DNA from: F23-B02 sp963625685
GTDB lineage: Bacteria > Bacillota > Clostridia > Oscillospirales > Oscillospiraceae
NCBI GenBank assembly: GCA_963625685.1
Contig: CAVFTR010000002.1
Span: forward strand, 1 to 64,000
Reading direction: 5' to 3'
Length of the DNA: 64,000 nucleotides
Of the stretch, positions 33,762-41,915 are shown one piece after another (position 1 is the first letter of the stretch; each line of letters opens with the position of its first letter). The notes under the pieces were generated by a model that saw only the letters and a list, made by a program, of their open reading frames with translations, did no database searches and was not told the DNA's origin. A program made the position numbers and the translations under genes.

Positions 33762-35102
33762 TCAGTATTTATACACCGGGATGCCGAGCATGCTCGCGGC
33801 GGCGCCGAGCGTGGCCGCGTGCCGGCCCTTTATGACGGCGTAGTGCGGCTCAAAGCCGGCCCTGACGCTCTGCTCGACGATCCGGCGCACCGGCCCGTCG
33901 GTCTTCACGACTATCGAGGTACCGGTAAACTGCTTGGGCTTATCGAGCGCCTCGCCCTCGAGGATGAAGAAGCGGAACGTGCCGTCCGGCTCGCGCCCCA
34001 CGCGGAACACCGTAGCCTCGGGAAAGGCCTCGCAGCCGAAATCCATGGCGGGGCCGATCTTGCGGTTCGGGTGGACGCCCACAGCAGCGCCGGTGTCGCG
34101 CCGCGCGAGAGCGCAGGCCGCCGCGCCGCAGTGCCAGAAGGTGAGCGTGTTCTCGCCCTCGTCGAGAGATACGGGGTCGCCGAAGAACACGGGCTCGCCG
34201 GACAGCTGCATGCCCATCCACATCGACAGCGCGCCGTATATATCCGCCTCGCAGGCCGCCGCGACCCCGAGGTCGTTGAGCACCGACAGCACGGCGCACA
34301 CGGGCGTGCCGAAGGCTGTGAAGAAGTCCGGCCAGCAGCGGGAGGCAAGCGCGCCGATGCCGTTTTCGCGGACGTATTCGTCGTAGGCGCGCAGCAGCCG
34401 CGCATAGTCGAGCCGGTTCTTTTCGGGGGTGCTCTCAAGCCCGCGCATGAGCCTTTCGGAGCGCTCGAGATATCCGGCACAGTCGCCGTCGCCGCAGCCC
34501 TTCGCACGGTCTATGAGCTCGCGCGCCTCTATGGCCTCCAGCTGCACGCCGAACACGCTCAGAAGCTCCGCGTCGAGCGCTCTTCCGAAGCCGAAGCCCT
34601 GCGGGGTATGCCCCACGGCGGCCATTTTGAGCCCGCGCATTTTTACGATAAGCTCCGCCGCCTTCACGCAGGCGCTTATCTCGCATTTCACGCGCTCCTC
34701 ATCCGGAGCGCCGAAAACATACTCAAAGCGCCGGGAGCCGAAGGCGCGCATGGCGTTTGCCGCGGAGTATGCTCCCGTCAGGGAATTAAGGCGCAGCCTT
34801 CCGCCGTCGATAACGGGCTCGCGCAGCGTCCACAGCAGTATGGGGCAGCTCACGCGGTGCATGACGGCCGAAATGTACGCCGAGTTTGCGAAGGTAAGGT
34901 TCTGGAAAATAACAAGATCGGGCTGCACGGTATCGAGAAAGGCGTTGAGAGGATCGACGCCGAGCAGCATATCGTCCGGGACACTGACGCGGCCGTCGAT
35001 GCTTCGCAGCAGCTCCTTCGAGGCCTCAAACTGCTCCCTGGCGCTCTCAAGATGAAAGGTCGGCACACCGGCCGGAATGTAAACAGGGGTAAAGGCTTTC
35101 AT
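33762..35102 (-). CDS. Fucose-isomerase-like sugar isomerase (probable sulfoquinovose isomerase)
   Basis: 446 residues. The family is that of L-fucose/L-arabinose isomerase-like proteins: ACEADIYGALSMWMGMQLSG, FFGDPVSLDEGENTLTFWHCG and the C-terminal beta-barrel. It has metal-binding Glu, Asp and His candidates in these motifs. In sulfo-transaldolase and sulfo-transketolase loci, proteins of this family convert sulfoquinovose to 6-deoxy-6-sulfofructose, which is the job predicted here. ATG at 35102 follows GAGGTG. It is divergent from the transketolase operon, sharing operator-like repeats. Confidence 0.78.
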   Translation of the reverse strand: MKAFTPVYIPAGVPTFHLESAREQFEASKELLRSIDGRVSVPDDMLLGVDPLNAFLDTVQPDLVIFQNLTFANSAYISAVMHRVSCPILLWTLREPVIDGGRLRLNSLTGAYSAANAMRAFGSRRFEYVFGAPDEERVKCEISACVKAAELIVKMRGLKMAAVGHTPQGFGFGRALDAELLSVFGVQLEAIEARELIDRAKGCGDGDCAGYLERSERLMRGLESTPEKNRLDYARLLRAYDEYVRENGIGALASRCWPDFFTAFGTPVCAVLSVLNDLGVAAACEADIYGALSMWMGMQLSGEPVFFGDPVSLDEGENTLTFWHCGAAACALARRDTGAAVGVHPNRKIGPAMDFGCEAFPEATVFRVGREPDGTFRFFILEGEALDKPKQFTGTSIVVKTDGPVRRIVEQSVRAGFEPHYAVIKGRHAATLGAAASMLGIPVYKY

Positions 35103-35110
35103 TTCACACC

Positions 35111-35259
35111 TCAATTGATAAACTCTTTTAACAATCATAGAGCGGGAGCTGAGATATGTCAATAAAAAATAATAATGAATATGAAAATATCGAGGCTTTT
35201 CCGTGTTGACAAACGCATAGCGCAGGCGTAAGATTCAATTGCTTAAACCTTTTAATCAA
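35111..35259. promoter_or_regulatory. Divergent control region of the sulfoquinovose pathway with paired operators
   Basis: Minus strand: TTGACA (plus 35157-35162), 17 bases, TATGAT (plus 35134-35139), then the box TTGATAAACTCTTTTAACAA (35115-35134). Plus strand: TTGACA (35206-35211), 17 bases, TAAGAT (35229-35234), then TTGCTTAAACCTTTTAATCAA (35239-35259). Each box is an imperfect palindrome of TTG-TAAA / TTTAA-CAA placed right after a -10, as expected for repression, most likely by the ROK protein of this cluster. Confidence 0.75.
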
Positions 35260-35277
35260 ATCAGGAGGAGCATTGTT

Positions 35278-36102
35278 TTGAATTGCGATCTTAAAGAAAT
35301 ATGCAAGGATATCCGCTGCGATATCGTGACGTGCATCGGCAATCTCGGCGTCGGGCATATAGGCGGCTGCCTTTCGATAGTCGAGCTGCTGGCTGTGCTC
35401 TATTTTCAGGAGATGAACATAGACCCCGAAAATCCGAAAATGCCCGGGCGCGACAGGCTCATATGCTCGAAGGGCCACGCGGGCCCGGCGGTCTATGCGG
35501 CGCTGGCAAACCGCGGCTATTTTGACAAAAAGGAGCTGCTGACCCTCAATCAGGGCGGCACGCGTCTGCCCAGCCACTGCGATATGAACCTCACGGCCGG
35601 CATAGACATGACCACCGGCAGCCTCGGCCAGGGCTTTTCCTGCGCGGTCGGCGCGGCGCTCGGCTCGAAGCTTTCGCACGATAATGCCACCATATACACG
35701 ATAATCGGCGACGGCGAGTCGCAGGAGGGGCAGATATGGGAGGCGGCGATGTTCGCCTCGGCCAAGGGCCTTGGAAATCTCATCGGCTTTACCGACTACA
35801 ACAAGCTCCAGATAGACGGAGCTGTCGCGCAGGTGAACGATATAGCTCCGCTTGCCGACAAGTGGAGAGCCTTCGGCTGGAACGTCATCGACGTCGAAGA
35901 CGGAAACGATGTCCGGCAGGTCTCAGACGCCGTCAAAAGCGCAAAGCTCGAGGGCAAAAACGGCAGACCCACCATGGTCATCCTCAACACGCTCAAGGGC
36001 TGCGGCGTCAAGTGGATCGAGGAGCTGGGCGTCGGAAATCACAACACGAACCTGAGCATGGAGCAGGCAGAGGCCGCGATAGCGGAGATAAGGGAGGGCT
36101 GA
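35278..36102 (+). CDS. sqwG: Transketolase N-terminal (thiamine-binding) subunit, sulfo-transketolase
   Basis: 274 residues. It is the N-terminal half of a transketolase encoded separately: GHIGGCLSIVELLAVLYF, SKGHAGPAVYAAL, TGSLGQGFSCAVGAAL, and the thiamine diphosphate motif GDGESQEGQIWEA through to FTDYNKLQ. The TTG start at 35278 is 9 bases after AGGAGG. With SqwH it is expected to move a two-carbon unit from 6-deoxy-6-sulfofructose to glyceraldehyde 3-phosphate, giving 4-deoxy-4-sulfoerythrose and xylulose 5-phosphate. Assignment to sulfosugar rests on the cluster, not on this gene alone. Confidence 0.82.
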   Translation: MNCDLKEICKDIRCDIVTCIGNLGVGHIGGCLSIVELLAVLYFQEMNIDPENPKMPGRDRLICSKGHAGPAVYAALANRGYFDKKELLTLNQGGTRLPSHCDMNLTAGIDMTTGSLGQGFSCAVGAALGSKLSHDNATIYTIIGDGESQEGQIWEAAMFASAKGLGNLIGFTDYNKLQIDGAVAQVNDIAPLADKWRAFGWNVIDVEDGNDVRQVSDAVKSAKLEGKNGRPTMVILNTLKGCGVKWIEELGVGNHNTNLSMEQAEAAIAEIREG

Positions 36103-36106
36103 GAGC

Positions 36107-37030
36107 ATGGAAATGAGAGCGGCTTACGCGCAGTGCCTTGCGCAGCTGATGGAAAACGATAGGCGCGTGTGCGTCCTGGACGCGGACCTCGCCAAGGCAA
36201 GCGGCACCCGCGCCCTGTACGAGCGCTTCCCTGAGCAGATGTTCGACTGCGGCGTGGCGGAGCAGAACATGGCCTCCATTGCCGCGGGACTTGCAAGCTA
36301 CGGCTTCAGACCCTATATCGAGAGCTTCACGCCCTTCGCGACGCGCCGCATCTGCGACCAGATCGCCATATCGATAGCCTATGCGAAGAGCAATGTAAAG
36401 ATAGTCGGCACCGACCCCGGCATATCCGCGGAGCTCAACGGCGGCACGCATATGAGCATGGAGGATATCGGCGTTCTGCGCTCTATCCCCGGCATAGTCA
36501 TATTCGAGCCCGTCGACGAGACTCAGCTTCGCGCCGCGATGCCGGTGATAAACGACTATGAGGGCGCTGTGTATATACGCCTGTTCCGCAAGGAGCTGCC
36601 GCGCATCTTCGGTGAGGACTACAGCTTCCGCCTCTTCGGGACCGACACTCTGCGCTCCGGAGAGGACCTCACGATATTCGTGTCGGGCATGCTCACCGCC
36701 GATACCCTGACGGCGGCCGAAGCTCTTGAGAGCGAGGGCATATCCTGCGAGGTCGTGAACGTCCACACGATAAAGCCCATAGACCGCGAGAGCGTCATAG
36801 CCGCCGCTAAAAAGACCGGCGCCGTGCTCACGGTCGAAAACCACAACGTGATAGGCGGCCTGCACTCGGCGGTGCTCGAGGCGCTGGCACAGGAGAAGCT
36901 CCCCGTGTGCGCGGTCGGCGTTCAGGACCGCTTCGGCGAGGTCGGAAGGCTTCCGTACCTGCGCGAGACGATGGGACTCACGGCCGGCGATATAGCCGCG
37001 GCGGCAAAAAAGGCTGCCGCGCTCAAGTAA
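36107..37030 (+). CDS. sqwH: Transketolase C-terminal subunit, sulfo-transketolase
   Basis: 307 residues, the pyrimidine-binding and C-terminal half of transketolase: VLDADLAKASGTRALYERFP, DCGVAEQNMASIAAGLASYG (catalytic Glu in VAEQN) and a C-terminal transketolase fold (VEVVNVHTIKP-like segment). It starts 4 bases after the N-terminal subunit. Together they form the thiamine enzyme that in sulfo-TK acts twice, finally releasing sulfoacetaldehyde. Confidence 0.83.
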   Translation: MEMRAAYAQCLAQLMENDRRVCVLDADLAKASGTRALYERFPEQMFDCGVAEQNMASIAAGLASYGFRPYIESFTPFATRRICDQIAISIAYAKSNVKIVGTDPGISAELNGGTHMSMEDIGVLRSIPGIVIFEPVDETQLRAAMPVINDYEGAVYIRLFRKELPRIFGEDYSFRLFGTDTLRSGEDLTIFVSGMLTADTLTAAEALESEGISCEVVNVHTIKPIDRESVIAAAKKTGAVLTVENHNVIGGLHSAVLEALAQEKLPVCAVGVQDRFGEVGRLPYLRETMGLTAGDIAAAAKKAAALK

Positions 37031-37047
37031 GGGAAAGGAGAACAGCT

Positions 37048-37524
37048 ATGAAAATTGCGATCGGAAGCGATAAATCGGGCTTTGCCGTCAAGGAGGCCGT
37101 AAAGGCGTATCTCAGCGGGGCGGGCGTCGGGTTCGACGATCTCGGAACGCAGGACCTGGAAAACGTCGTGCCCTACTACGCGGTGGCGGGCAGGGCCGCT
37201 CCGCTGGTGCAGCAGGGCGAATACGACAGGGCGATACTCATCTGCGGCACGGGCGCGGGCATGTGCGTCGTGGCGAACAAATATAAGGGCGTGTACGCCG
37301 TCGCCTGCGAGGGTGTCTACTCCGCGAAAATGGCGCGGGCCATAAACAACGCCAACGTTCTGTGCATGGGCGGCTGGATAGTCGGCCCCGAGATGGCCGT
37401 CGAGATGGTAAAGACCTTCCTTGACACCGAATGGTGCCAGGACCTTGAGGACTGGCGCAGTGAGAACATGAAAAAATTCGCCGTGCAGGTGGCGGCCATC
37501 GAGGACAGCGTATATGATAAATAG
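37048..37524 (+). CDS. sqwI: RpiB/LacAB-family isomerase (probable 4-deoxy-4-sulfoerythrose isomerase)
   Basis: 158 residues of the RpiB family: MKIAIGSDKSGFAVKEAV, CGTGAGM with the catalytic Cys, and ARAINNANVLCMGG. RpiB normally interconverts ribose and ribulose 5-phosphate; in the sulfo-TK pathway a member converts sulfoerythrose to sulfoerythrulose so the transketolase can cut again. GGGAAAGGAG precedes the start. The stop overlaps the next gene by 11 bases. Confidence 0.8.
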   Translation: MKIAIGSDKSGFAVKEAVKAYLSGAGVGFDDLGTQDLENVVPYYAVAGRAAPLVQQGEYDRAILICGTGAGMCVVANKYKGVYAVACEGVYSAKMARAINNANVLCMGGWIVGPEMAVEMVKTFLDTEWCQDLEDWRSENMKKFAVQVAAIEDSVYDK

Positions 37525-38611
37525 CTTTATATACTCCCAGCCGGTCAAGATATTTTTCGGCGCGGGAGAGTTCGGAAAACTCGGCGAGAGGCTCGCGCAG
37601 CTCGGACTGCGGCGCTGCGTCGTCGTCTGCGGGCGGCATTTTGCGCCCCGCGCGCAGGAGCTGTGCGGCGATATGGACGCGCTGTGCGCCGTTTACGGCG
37701 CGGTCGAGCAGAACCCGCAGCTGTCCGGCGTTATCGAGACCGTCAAGCTTGCAAGGCGATATGACGCCGACGCCGTGATCGGCATAGGCGGCGGCAGCGC
37801 CCTGGATACGGCGAAGTTTGCCGCGGCCATAGCTCCCAACGACGGCGAGGCGATAGAGTATTACCGCAGGGAGCGCGCTTTTTCGCAGAAGCGCCTGGCC
37901 GTCGTCGCGGTCCCCACAACGGCGGGGACCGGCAGCGAGGTGACCCAGGTCTCGGTCATAAGCCACGAGGGCGAGAAAAAGACGATAAACGACCCCGCCT
38001 TCATGCCGCTTGCCGCGATAGTCGATCCTGAGCTGAGCCTGAGCGTTCCGCCGCGCACGACGATGAACACCGGCCTTGACGCGCTTGCACACGCGCTCGA
38101 GGGCTTCTGGAGCGTGGATCATCAGCCGATATGCGAGCTCATGACGGCAGAGGCTCTGCGCCTTGTGCTCGGAAATCTTGAAAGGGCCTGCCGCGACGGC
38201 GGCGATATAAATGCGCGCAGCGCCATGTCCTATGCCGCGCTGCTCGGCGGACTGGCCTTTGCCCGGCCGAAGACCGCCGCCTGCCACGCGTGCAGCTATC
38301 CGCTGTCTGAGGACTATCACCTGCCGCACGGCGAGGCCTGCGCCTTTACGCTCGACAGCTTTGTGCGCATAAACGCAGACGAGCGCCTCGAGGCTCTGTG
38401 CCGCAGCGTTGGCCTCGGCGGAACGGAGGAGCTTGCCGCGCGCATAGCTTATCTCAAGCGCCTCGGCGGCCTGCGGACGAGGCTCGGCGAGCTCGAAAAC
38501 GCCGATATCTCAAAGCTCTGCCGCGACTGCGCCGCGCATCCTCTGATGAAAAACAACCCCGTGCGCATGGACGAGGCGGCACTGCGCGAAATGTTCGAGG
38601 CTCTTAAATGA
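37514..38611 (+). CDS. sqwF: Iron-type alcohol dehydrogenase (probable sulfoacetaldehyde reductase)
   Basis: 365 residues of group III (iron-dependent) alcohol dehydrogenases: GIGGGSALDTAKF for NAD binding, PTTAGTGSEVT, and metal ligands Asp/His in GLDALAHALE plus later His in ACHACSYPL and LPHGEA. In sulfo-TK this reductase turns sulfoacetaldehyde to isethionate, regenerating NAD+. The overlap with the isomerase upstream and the exporter downstream (4 bases) shows tight coupling. Confidence 0.8.
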   Translation: MINSFIYSQPVKIFFGAGEFGKLGERLAQLGLRRCVVVCGRHFAPRAQELCGDMDALCAVYGAVEQNPQLSGVIETVKLARRYDADAVIGIGGGSALDTAKFAAAIAPNDGEAIEYYRRERAFSQKRLAVVAVPTTAGTGSEVTQVSVISHEGEKKTINDPAFMPLAAIVDPELSLSVPPRTTMNTGLDALAHALEGFWSVDHQPICELMTAEALRLVLGNLERACRDGGDINARSAMSYAALLGGLAFARPKTAACHACSYPLSEDYHLPHGEACAFTLDSFVRINADERLEALCRSVGLGGTEELAARIAYLKRLGGLRTRLGELENADISKLCRDCAAHPLMKNNPVRMDEAALREMFEALK

Positions 38612-39525
38612 ACGCAGGGGCAAAAAGCGCCTTTATGATAGGCGGCATGGTGCTGTCGTGGTCCGTGTACTACACGGTGTCGAAGATACTCGTCGACGCT
38701 ACGGGCTCGGCGTCCTTCTCAGGCATGCTGCTGCGCTTTGCGGCGCTCATCATGCTCACGGTGCAGCTGTATGGGGACCACGGCTTCGGAGCGCTGCTGC
38801 GGCAGGGCAGAAAGCAGCTGATCACGCTCATAGCGATAGGAGTGTTCGGCTTTCTGCTCGATCTGTTCGCAAATCTCGGCTATATCGGCGGCTCGCTGAG
38901 CACCGGCACGGCGCTTTTGAAAACGGACGTCCTGATGGTCAACCTCGCGACGGTGATAATATACCGCAAAAGGCTGTACGCCTCCGACTGGCTGGGCACG
39001 CTCGTCATGATAGGCGGAGTGCTGCTGGTGCTGGGGGTGGATATCCGCGGCATACGCTTTAATCCGACCGACCTTTTCTTCATCCTCAGCGCGATGTGCG
39101 TGACGGTAAACGCCTTTATCATCAAAAACGCGCAGGAGAAATATCACGAGGACGCCGATACGATATCCTATTACAACAATCTTGTCGTGCTGCTCCTGTT
39201 TTTCTGCACGGCCTCGGCAGGCGGTGCGGTGTCCGTATCGTCTCTGAGCCTGAGCCCTTCGCTGTGGGCGCTCACGGCGCTCGGCGGCCTTGCGCAGACG
39301 GGCATATACTTTTTCTATTACCGCAATCTCAGACGCTGCGAGGTGTGGGTCGTCAAGCTCTATCTGCTGCTGATGCCCGTCGTCAGCTGCTTTATAGGCG
39401 TGTTCTTCTTAAACGAGAGCTTGACGCGCACGAAGCTTCTGGGTATAGTTACTGTATTGTGCGGCGCGGCGCTCATACTGCTGCGCGGCAGAATAAACGG
39501 CAAAAGGCTGCCGAAGGCAGGCTGA
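38608..39525 (+). CDS. EamA/DMT-family exporter (candidate isethionate exporter)
   Basis: 305 residues, about ten membrane helices in two EamA repeats (helix 1 SAFMIGGMVLSWSVYYTVSK; the last helix LLGIVTVLCGAALILL). It overlaps the dehydrogenase gene by 4 bases. EamA-like exporters are found in several sulfoglycolysis loci, where they are thought to release the sulfonate product. Substrate is therefore inferred to be isethionate or another sulfonate. Confidence 0.75.
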   Translation: MNAGAKSAFMIGGMVLSWSVYYTVSKILVDATGSASFSGMLLRFAALIMLTVQLYGDHGFGALLRQGRKQLITLIAIGVFGFLLDLFANLGYIGGSLSTGTALLKTDVLMVNLATVIIYRKRLYASDWLGTLVMIGGVLLVLGVDIRGIRFNPTDLFFILSAMCVTVNAFIIKNAQEKYHEDADTISYYNNLVVLLLFFCTASAGGAVSVSSLSLSPSLWALTALGGLAQTGIYFFYYRNLRRCEVWVVKLYLLLMPVVSCFIGVFFLNESLTRTKLLGIVTVLCGAALILLRGRINGKRLPKAG

Positions 39526-39540
39526 ATACGGAGGAAGGAT

Positions 39541-40761
39541 ATGATCTACGAGGGCGACAACATGATGGGCATAAAGCGCACGAACAGGAGCGCCGCGCTG
39601 CGGCTCCTGCACGAGAATGGGAGCATGTCGCGCAAGCGCCTTGCCGAGAGCACGAAGCTCACTCCCGCGGCGATAACCAAGATCGTCGGCGAAATGATAG
39701 CCGAGGGCCTTGTCCGCGAGGGCGGACCCGTGCCCGGCGGCGGCGCGGGACGGCGCGAGGTCACGGTCGGGATAGACCCCGACGCGCGCTGCGCCCTCGG
39801 CGTTCTGATAAATCTGCGCCAGGCCATAGTTTCCGCCGTCCGGCTGGACGGCTCGGTCATATTCTCCGAGGAGCTGAGGCTCGAGGAGAAAAGCCCTGCG
39901 GAGGAGACGGTGCAGCGTCTGGCGGCTTATATCATGCAGCTGGCGGAGGAAAACTCGCTCGAGCGCAGCCGTATCGCGGGCCTCGGCATCGCCATACGCG
40001 GCATAACCTCGCCGGACGGACGGAGCGTGCGCAACAGCTTCGGCGCGCTCGATAAGAAGGACTACCCGCTGTGCAGCCGCTTCGAGGAGCTCACCGGTCT
40101 GCCCTGCGTTATGTCGAACAACGTCCGCGCCCTGTTTGCCGCGCATATGTTCACGGCAAGGGACAGGGAGCTCAGCTCGCAGTTTTTCCTGCGCTGCGAA
40201 TACGGTATAGGCGCGTCGCTGTCCGTCGACGGGCGCATATGGCGCGGCAGCAGCCAGCAGTGCTCGGAGATAGGCCACATCCCCATCGTAAAGCGCGGCG
40301 GCAGGCCCTGCTCCTGCGGGAAGAGCGGCTGCCTTGAGACGATAGCGTCGCCGACCGCCATGCTCGGGACCGCGCTCGAGCTCATGTCGCCGGAAAAAAC
40401 GCCGCTGCTGTGGAACATGTGCCGCGGCCGCGAGGCGTCGGAGATAACGATAGACGATGTATTTGCCGCGGCGCAGAGCGGCGACAGCGAGATAGCGCAG
40501 CTCGTCGACAGCGCGGTGACTGCGCTATCGTCGGTCCTAAAGGGCGTTATATATACGCTCGACCCGGGGAAGATAGTGCTGTACGGCAGGATATTTGAAA
40601 ACCCCTACTATCTTTCAAAGCTAATGGCCGAGATGCACGAGGGCGTCGACGCGGGACACGATATCCCCATCGAAAAAAGCCCGTATAATCAGAGCCTTGA
40701 GCGCTCGGCCGCCGGGCTCCTGGCGGTGGAGGATTTCTTTGACAAGGGAGGAATGGCATGA
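39541..40761 (+). CDS. ROK-family transcriptional regulator
   Basis: 406 residues. N-terminal winged helix (NRSAALRLLHENGSMSRKRL, LTPAAITKIVGEM) and a ROK sugar-sensing domain with the zinc motif CSCGKSGCLE and EIGHIPI. It is most similar in design to NagC/XylR-type repressors. ATG at 39541 follows GGAGGA. It is inside the sulfoquinovose operon, so the natural candidate to bind the TTG-TAAA/TTTAA-CAA boxes at 30.1 and 35.1-35.26 kb, with a sulfosugar as inducer (inference). Confidence 0.88.
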   Translation: MIYEGDNMMGIKRTNRSAALRLLHENGSMSRKRLAESTKLTPAAITKIVGEMIAEGLVREGGPVPGGGAGRREVTVGIDPDARCALGVLINLRQAIVSAVRLDGSVIFSEELRLEEKSPAEETVQRLAAYIMQLAEENSLERSRIAGLGIAIRGITSPDGRSVRNSFGALDKKDYPLCSRFEELTGLPCVMSNNVRALFAAHMFTARDRELSSQFFLRCEYGIGASLSVDGRIWRGSSQQCSEIGHIPIVKRGGRPCSCGKSGCLETIASPTAMLGTALELMSPEKTPLLWNMCRGREASEITIDDVFAAAQSGDSEIAQLVDSAVTALSSVLKGVIYTLDPGKIVLYGRIFENPYYLSKLMAEMHEGVDAGHDIPIEKSPYNQSLERSAAGLLAVEDFFDKGGMA

Positions 40762-41426
40762 TGCTCGATAAGCTTGCCGGAAAGAATCCCGGGCTTACGC
40801 TGTTCGACGTTTTTGACGAGCGCTTTTCGCGCTACGGCCGCGTGCTGGAGCTCGGCGATACCGCGCAGCTTCGCAGCGCGATGCTCGAAACGGTGATACC
40901 GGAGAGCGGCAGCTGCTACACGGCCTCGGACGAAAGGCTCATGGCGCTCGATATAACCGGGAGGATAAGGCGCTCTGTCTACGGCGAAATGCCCGTTCAG
41001 GCCGGCTTCTGCAACGGCCGCGGCTCCACGCTCAACGCCGAGGAATACCACAAATGCAGCGAGGTCAATTATACGACCACGGGGCTCGTGCTGCTGCTCG
41101 CGCTGCCCGGGGATATCGCCGGACGCAGTCTCGACAGCGGGAGCGTTGTCGGGGTCTACCTTCCGCCGGACGTTCCGGTGGAGATATATCCCCTCGTCCT
41201 GCATTTTGCGCCCTGCCGCGTGAGCGAGGACGGCTTTAACTGCCTTGTCGTGCTCACGGAGGGCACGAACGCACCGCTGGACAGTGCGCCCTCGAGCTCG
41301 CTGCCCGGCGAGGAGGGGCTCCTGTGGATGCGCAACAAGTGGCTCCTGTGCCATCCCGGCTCGCCTCAGGCGGAAAAAGGCGCCTTCGTCGGCATAAGAG
41401 GCGAAAACATAAGCCTGAATATATGA
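40758..41426 (+). CDS. DUF4867-like protein
   Basis: 222 residues, overlapping the ROK gene by 4 bases and ending the operon. It resembles the DUF4867 family, cupin-like proteins often found with sugar isomerase and tagatose/sugar-phosphate genes. MPVQAGFCNGRGSTLNAEEYHK and a following GLVLLLALPGDI are the best preserved parts, with His and Glu that could hold a metal. A sugar epimerase/mutarotase or isomerase role in sulfoquinovose handling is possible, but I do not know its function. Confidence 0.6.
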   Translation: MMLDKLAGKNPGLTLFDVFDERFSRYGRVLELGDTAQLRSAMLETVIPESGSCYTASDERLMALDITGRIRRSVYGEMPVQAGFCNGRGSTLNAEEYHKCSEVNYTTTGLVLLLALPGDIAGRSLDSGSVVGVYLPPDVPVEIYPLVLHFAPCRVSEDGFNCLVVLTEGTNAPLDSAPSSSLPGEEGLLWMRNKWLLCHPGSPQAEKGAFVGIRGENISLNI

Positions 41427-41433
41427 GACGCGC

Positions 41434-41482
41434 TTGACAAACGCCCGATGCGCAGTATATCATACAGGTACCCCCAACGGTA
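41434..41482 (+). promoter_or_regulatory. csoR promoter and metal operator
   Basis: TTGACA (41434-41439), 18 bases, TATCAT (41458-41463). Just downstream is TACCCCCAACGGTA (41469-41482), a G/C-tract inverted repeat of the CsoR operator type. Confidence 0.65.
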
Positions 41483-41495
41483 AGGAGAGACTGAC

Positions 41496-41771
41496 ATGAA
41501 ACAGTGCATGGATTCGGACAATCTGCACCGCAGACTCAAGAAAATAATAGGGCAGGTGCAGGCTATCGAGCGCATGATAGACGAGGATGTGCCCTGCGAG
41601 GACGTCCTGTCTCAGATAAATGCGGCAAAATCGGCGCTCAACGGCTGCGGCAAGGTCGTGCTCGAGGGGCACATAAAGCACTGCGTGCGCGACGGTATCG
41701 AGCACGGCGACGCCGACAAGACCATAGAAAGCTTCACAAAAGCGGTGGAGCGCTTTGCAAATATGCAGTAA
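41496..41771 (+). CDS. csoR: CsoR-family metal-sensing repressor
   Basis: 91 residues, an all-helical CsoR/RcnR/FrmR repressor. The Cys-His-Cys copper ligand pattern is visible: Cys in VPCEDVL, then His and Cys in LEGHIKHC. The N-terminal region has DNLHRRLKKIIGQVQAIERM. It would bind the C/G-tract operators before its own gene and before the ATPase gene, and let go on Cu(I) binding. AAGGAGAG precedes the start. Confidence 0.9.
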   Translation: MKQCMDSDNLHRRLKKIIGQVQAIERMIDEDVPCEDVLSQINAAKSALNGCGKVVLEGHIKHCVRDGIEHGDADKTIESFTKAVERFANMQ

Positions 41772-41836
41772 AAAAGTCCCTCGCGGGATTTTTTACTTGT
41801 ATATTAAAAAAACGGAGACGCTGTCTCCGCTTTTTT
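41770..41836 (+). terminator. Two tandem terminators after csoR
   Basis: AAAAAGTCCC-TCGC-GGGATTTTTT (41770-41794) and AAAAACGGAGAC-GCT-GTCTCCGCTTTTTT (41806-41836). They separate csoR from the ATPase unit. Confidence 0.75.
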
Positions 41837-41847
41837 ATTGCCCGCTC

Positions 41848-41897
41848 TTGACAACCTATACCCCTATATGTATAATGCAGATATACCCATAGGGGTG
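41848..41897 (+). promoter_or_regulatory. Promoter of the P-type ATPase with two CsoR-like boxes
   Basis: Consensus TTGACA (41848-41853), 17 bases, TATAAT (41871-41876). ATACCCCTATAT (41858-41869) is in the spacer and TACCCATAGGGGT (41884-41896) is after the -10, both like CsoR operators. Confidence 0.75.
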
Positions 41898-41915
41898 AGC
41901 AAGGAGGATCTCCCA

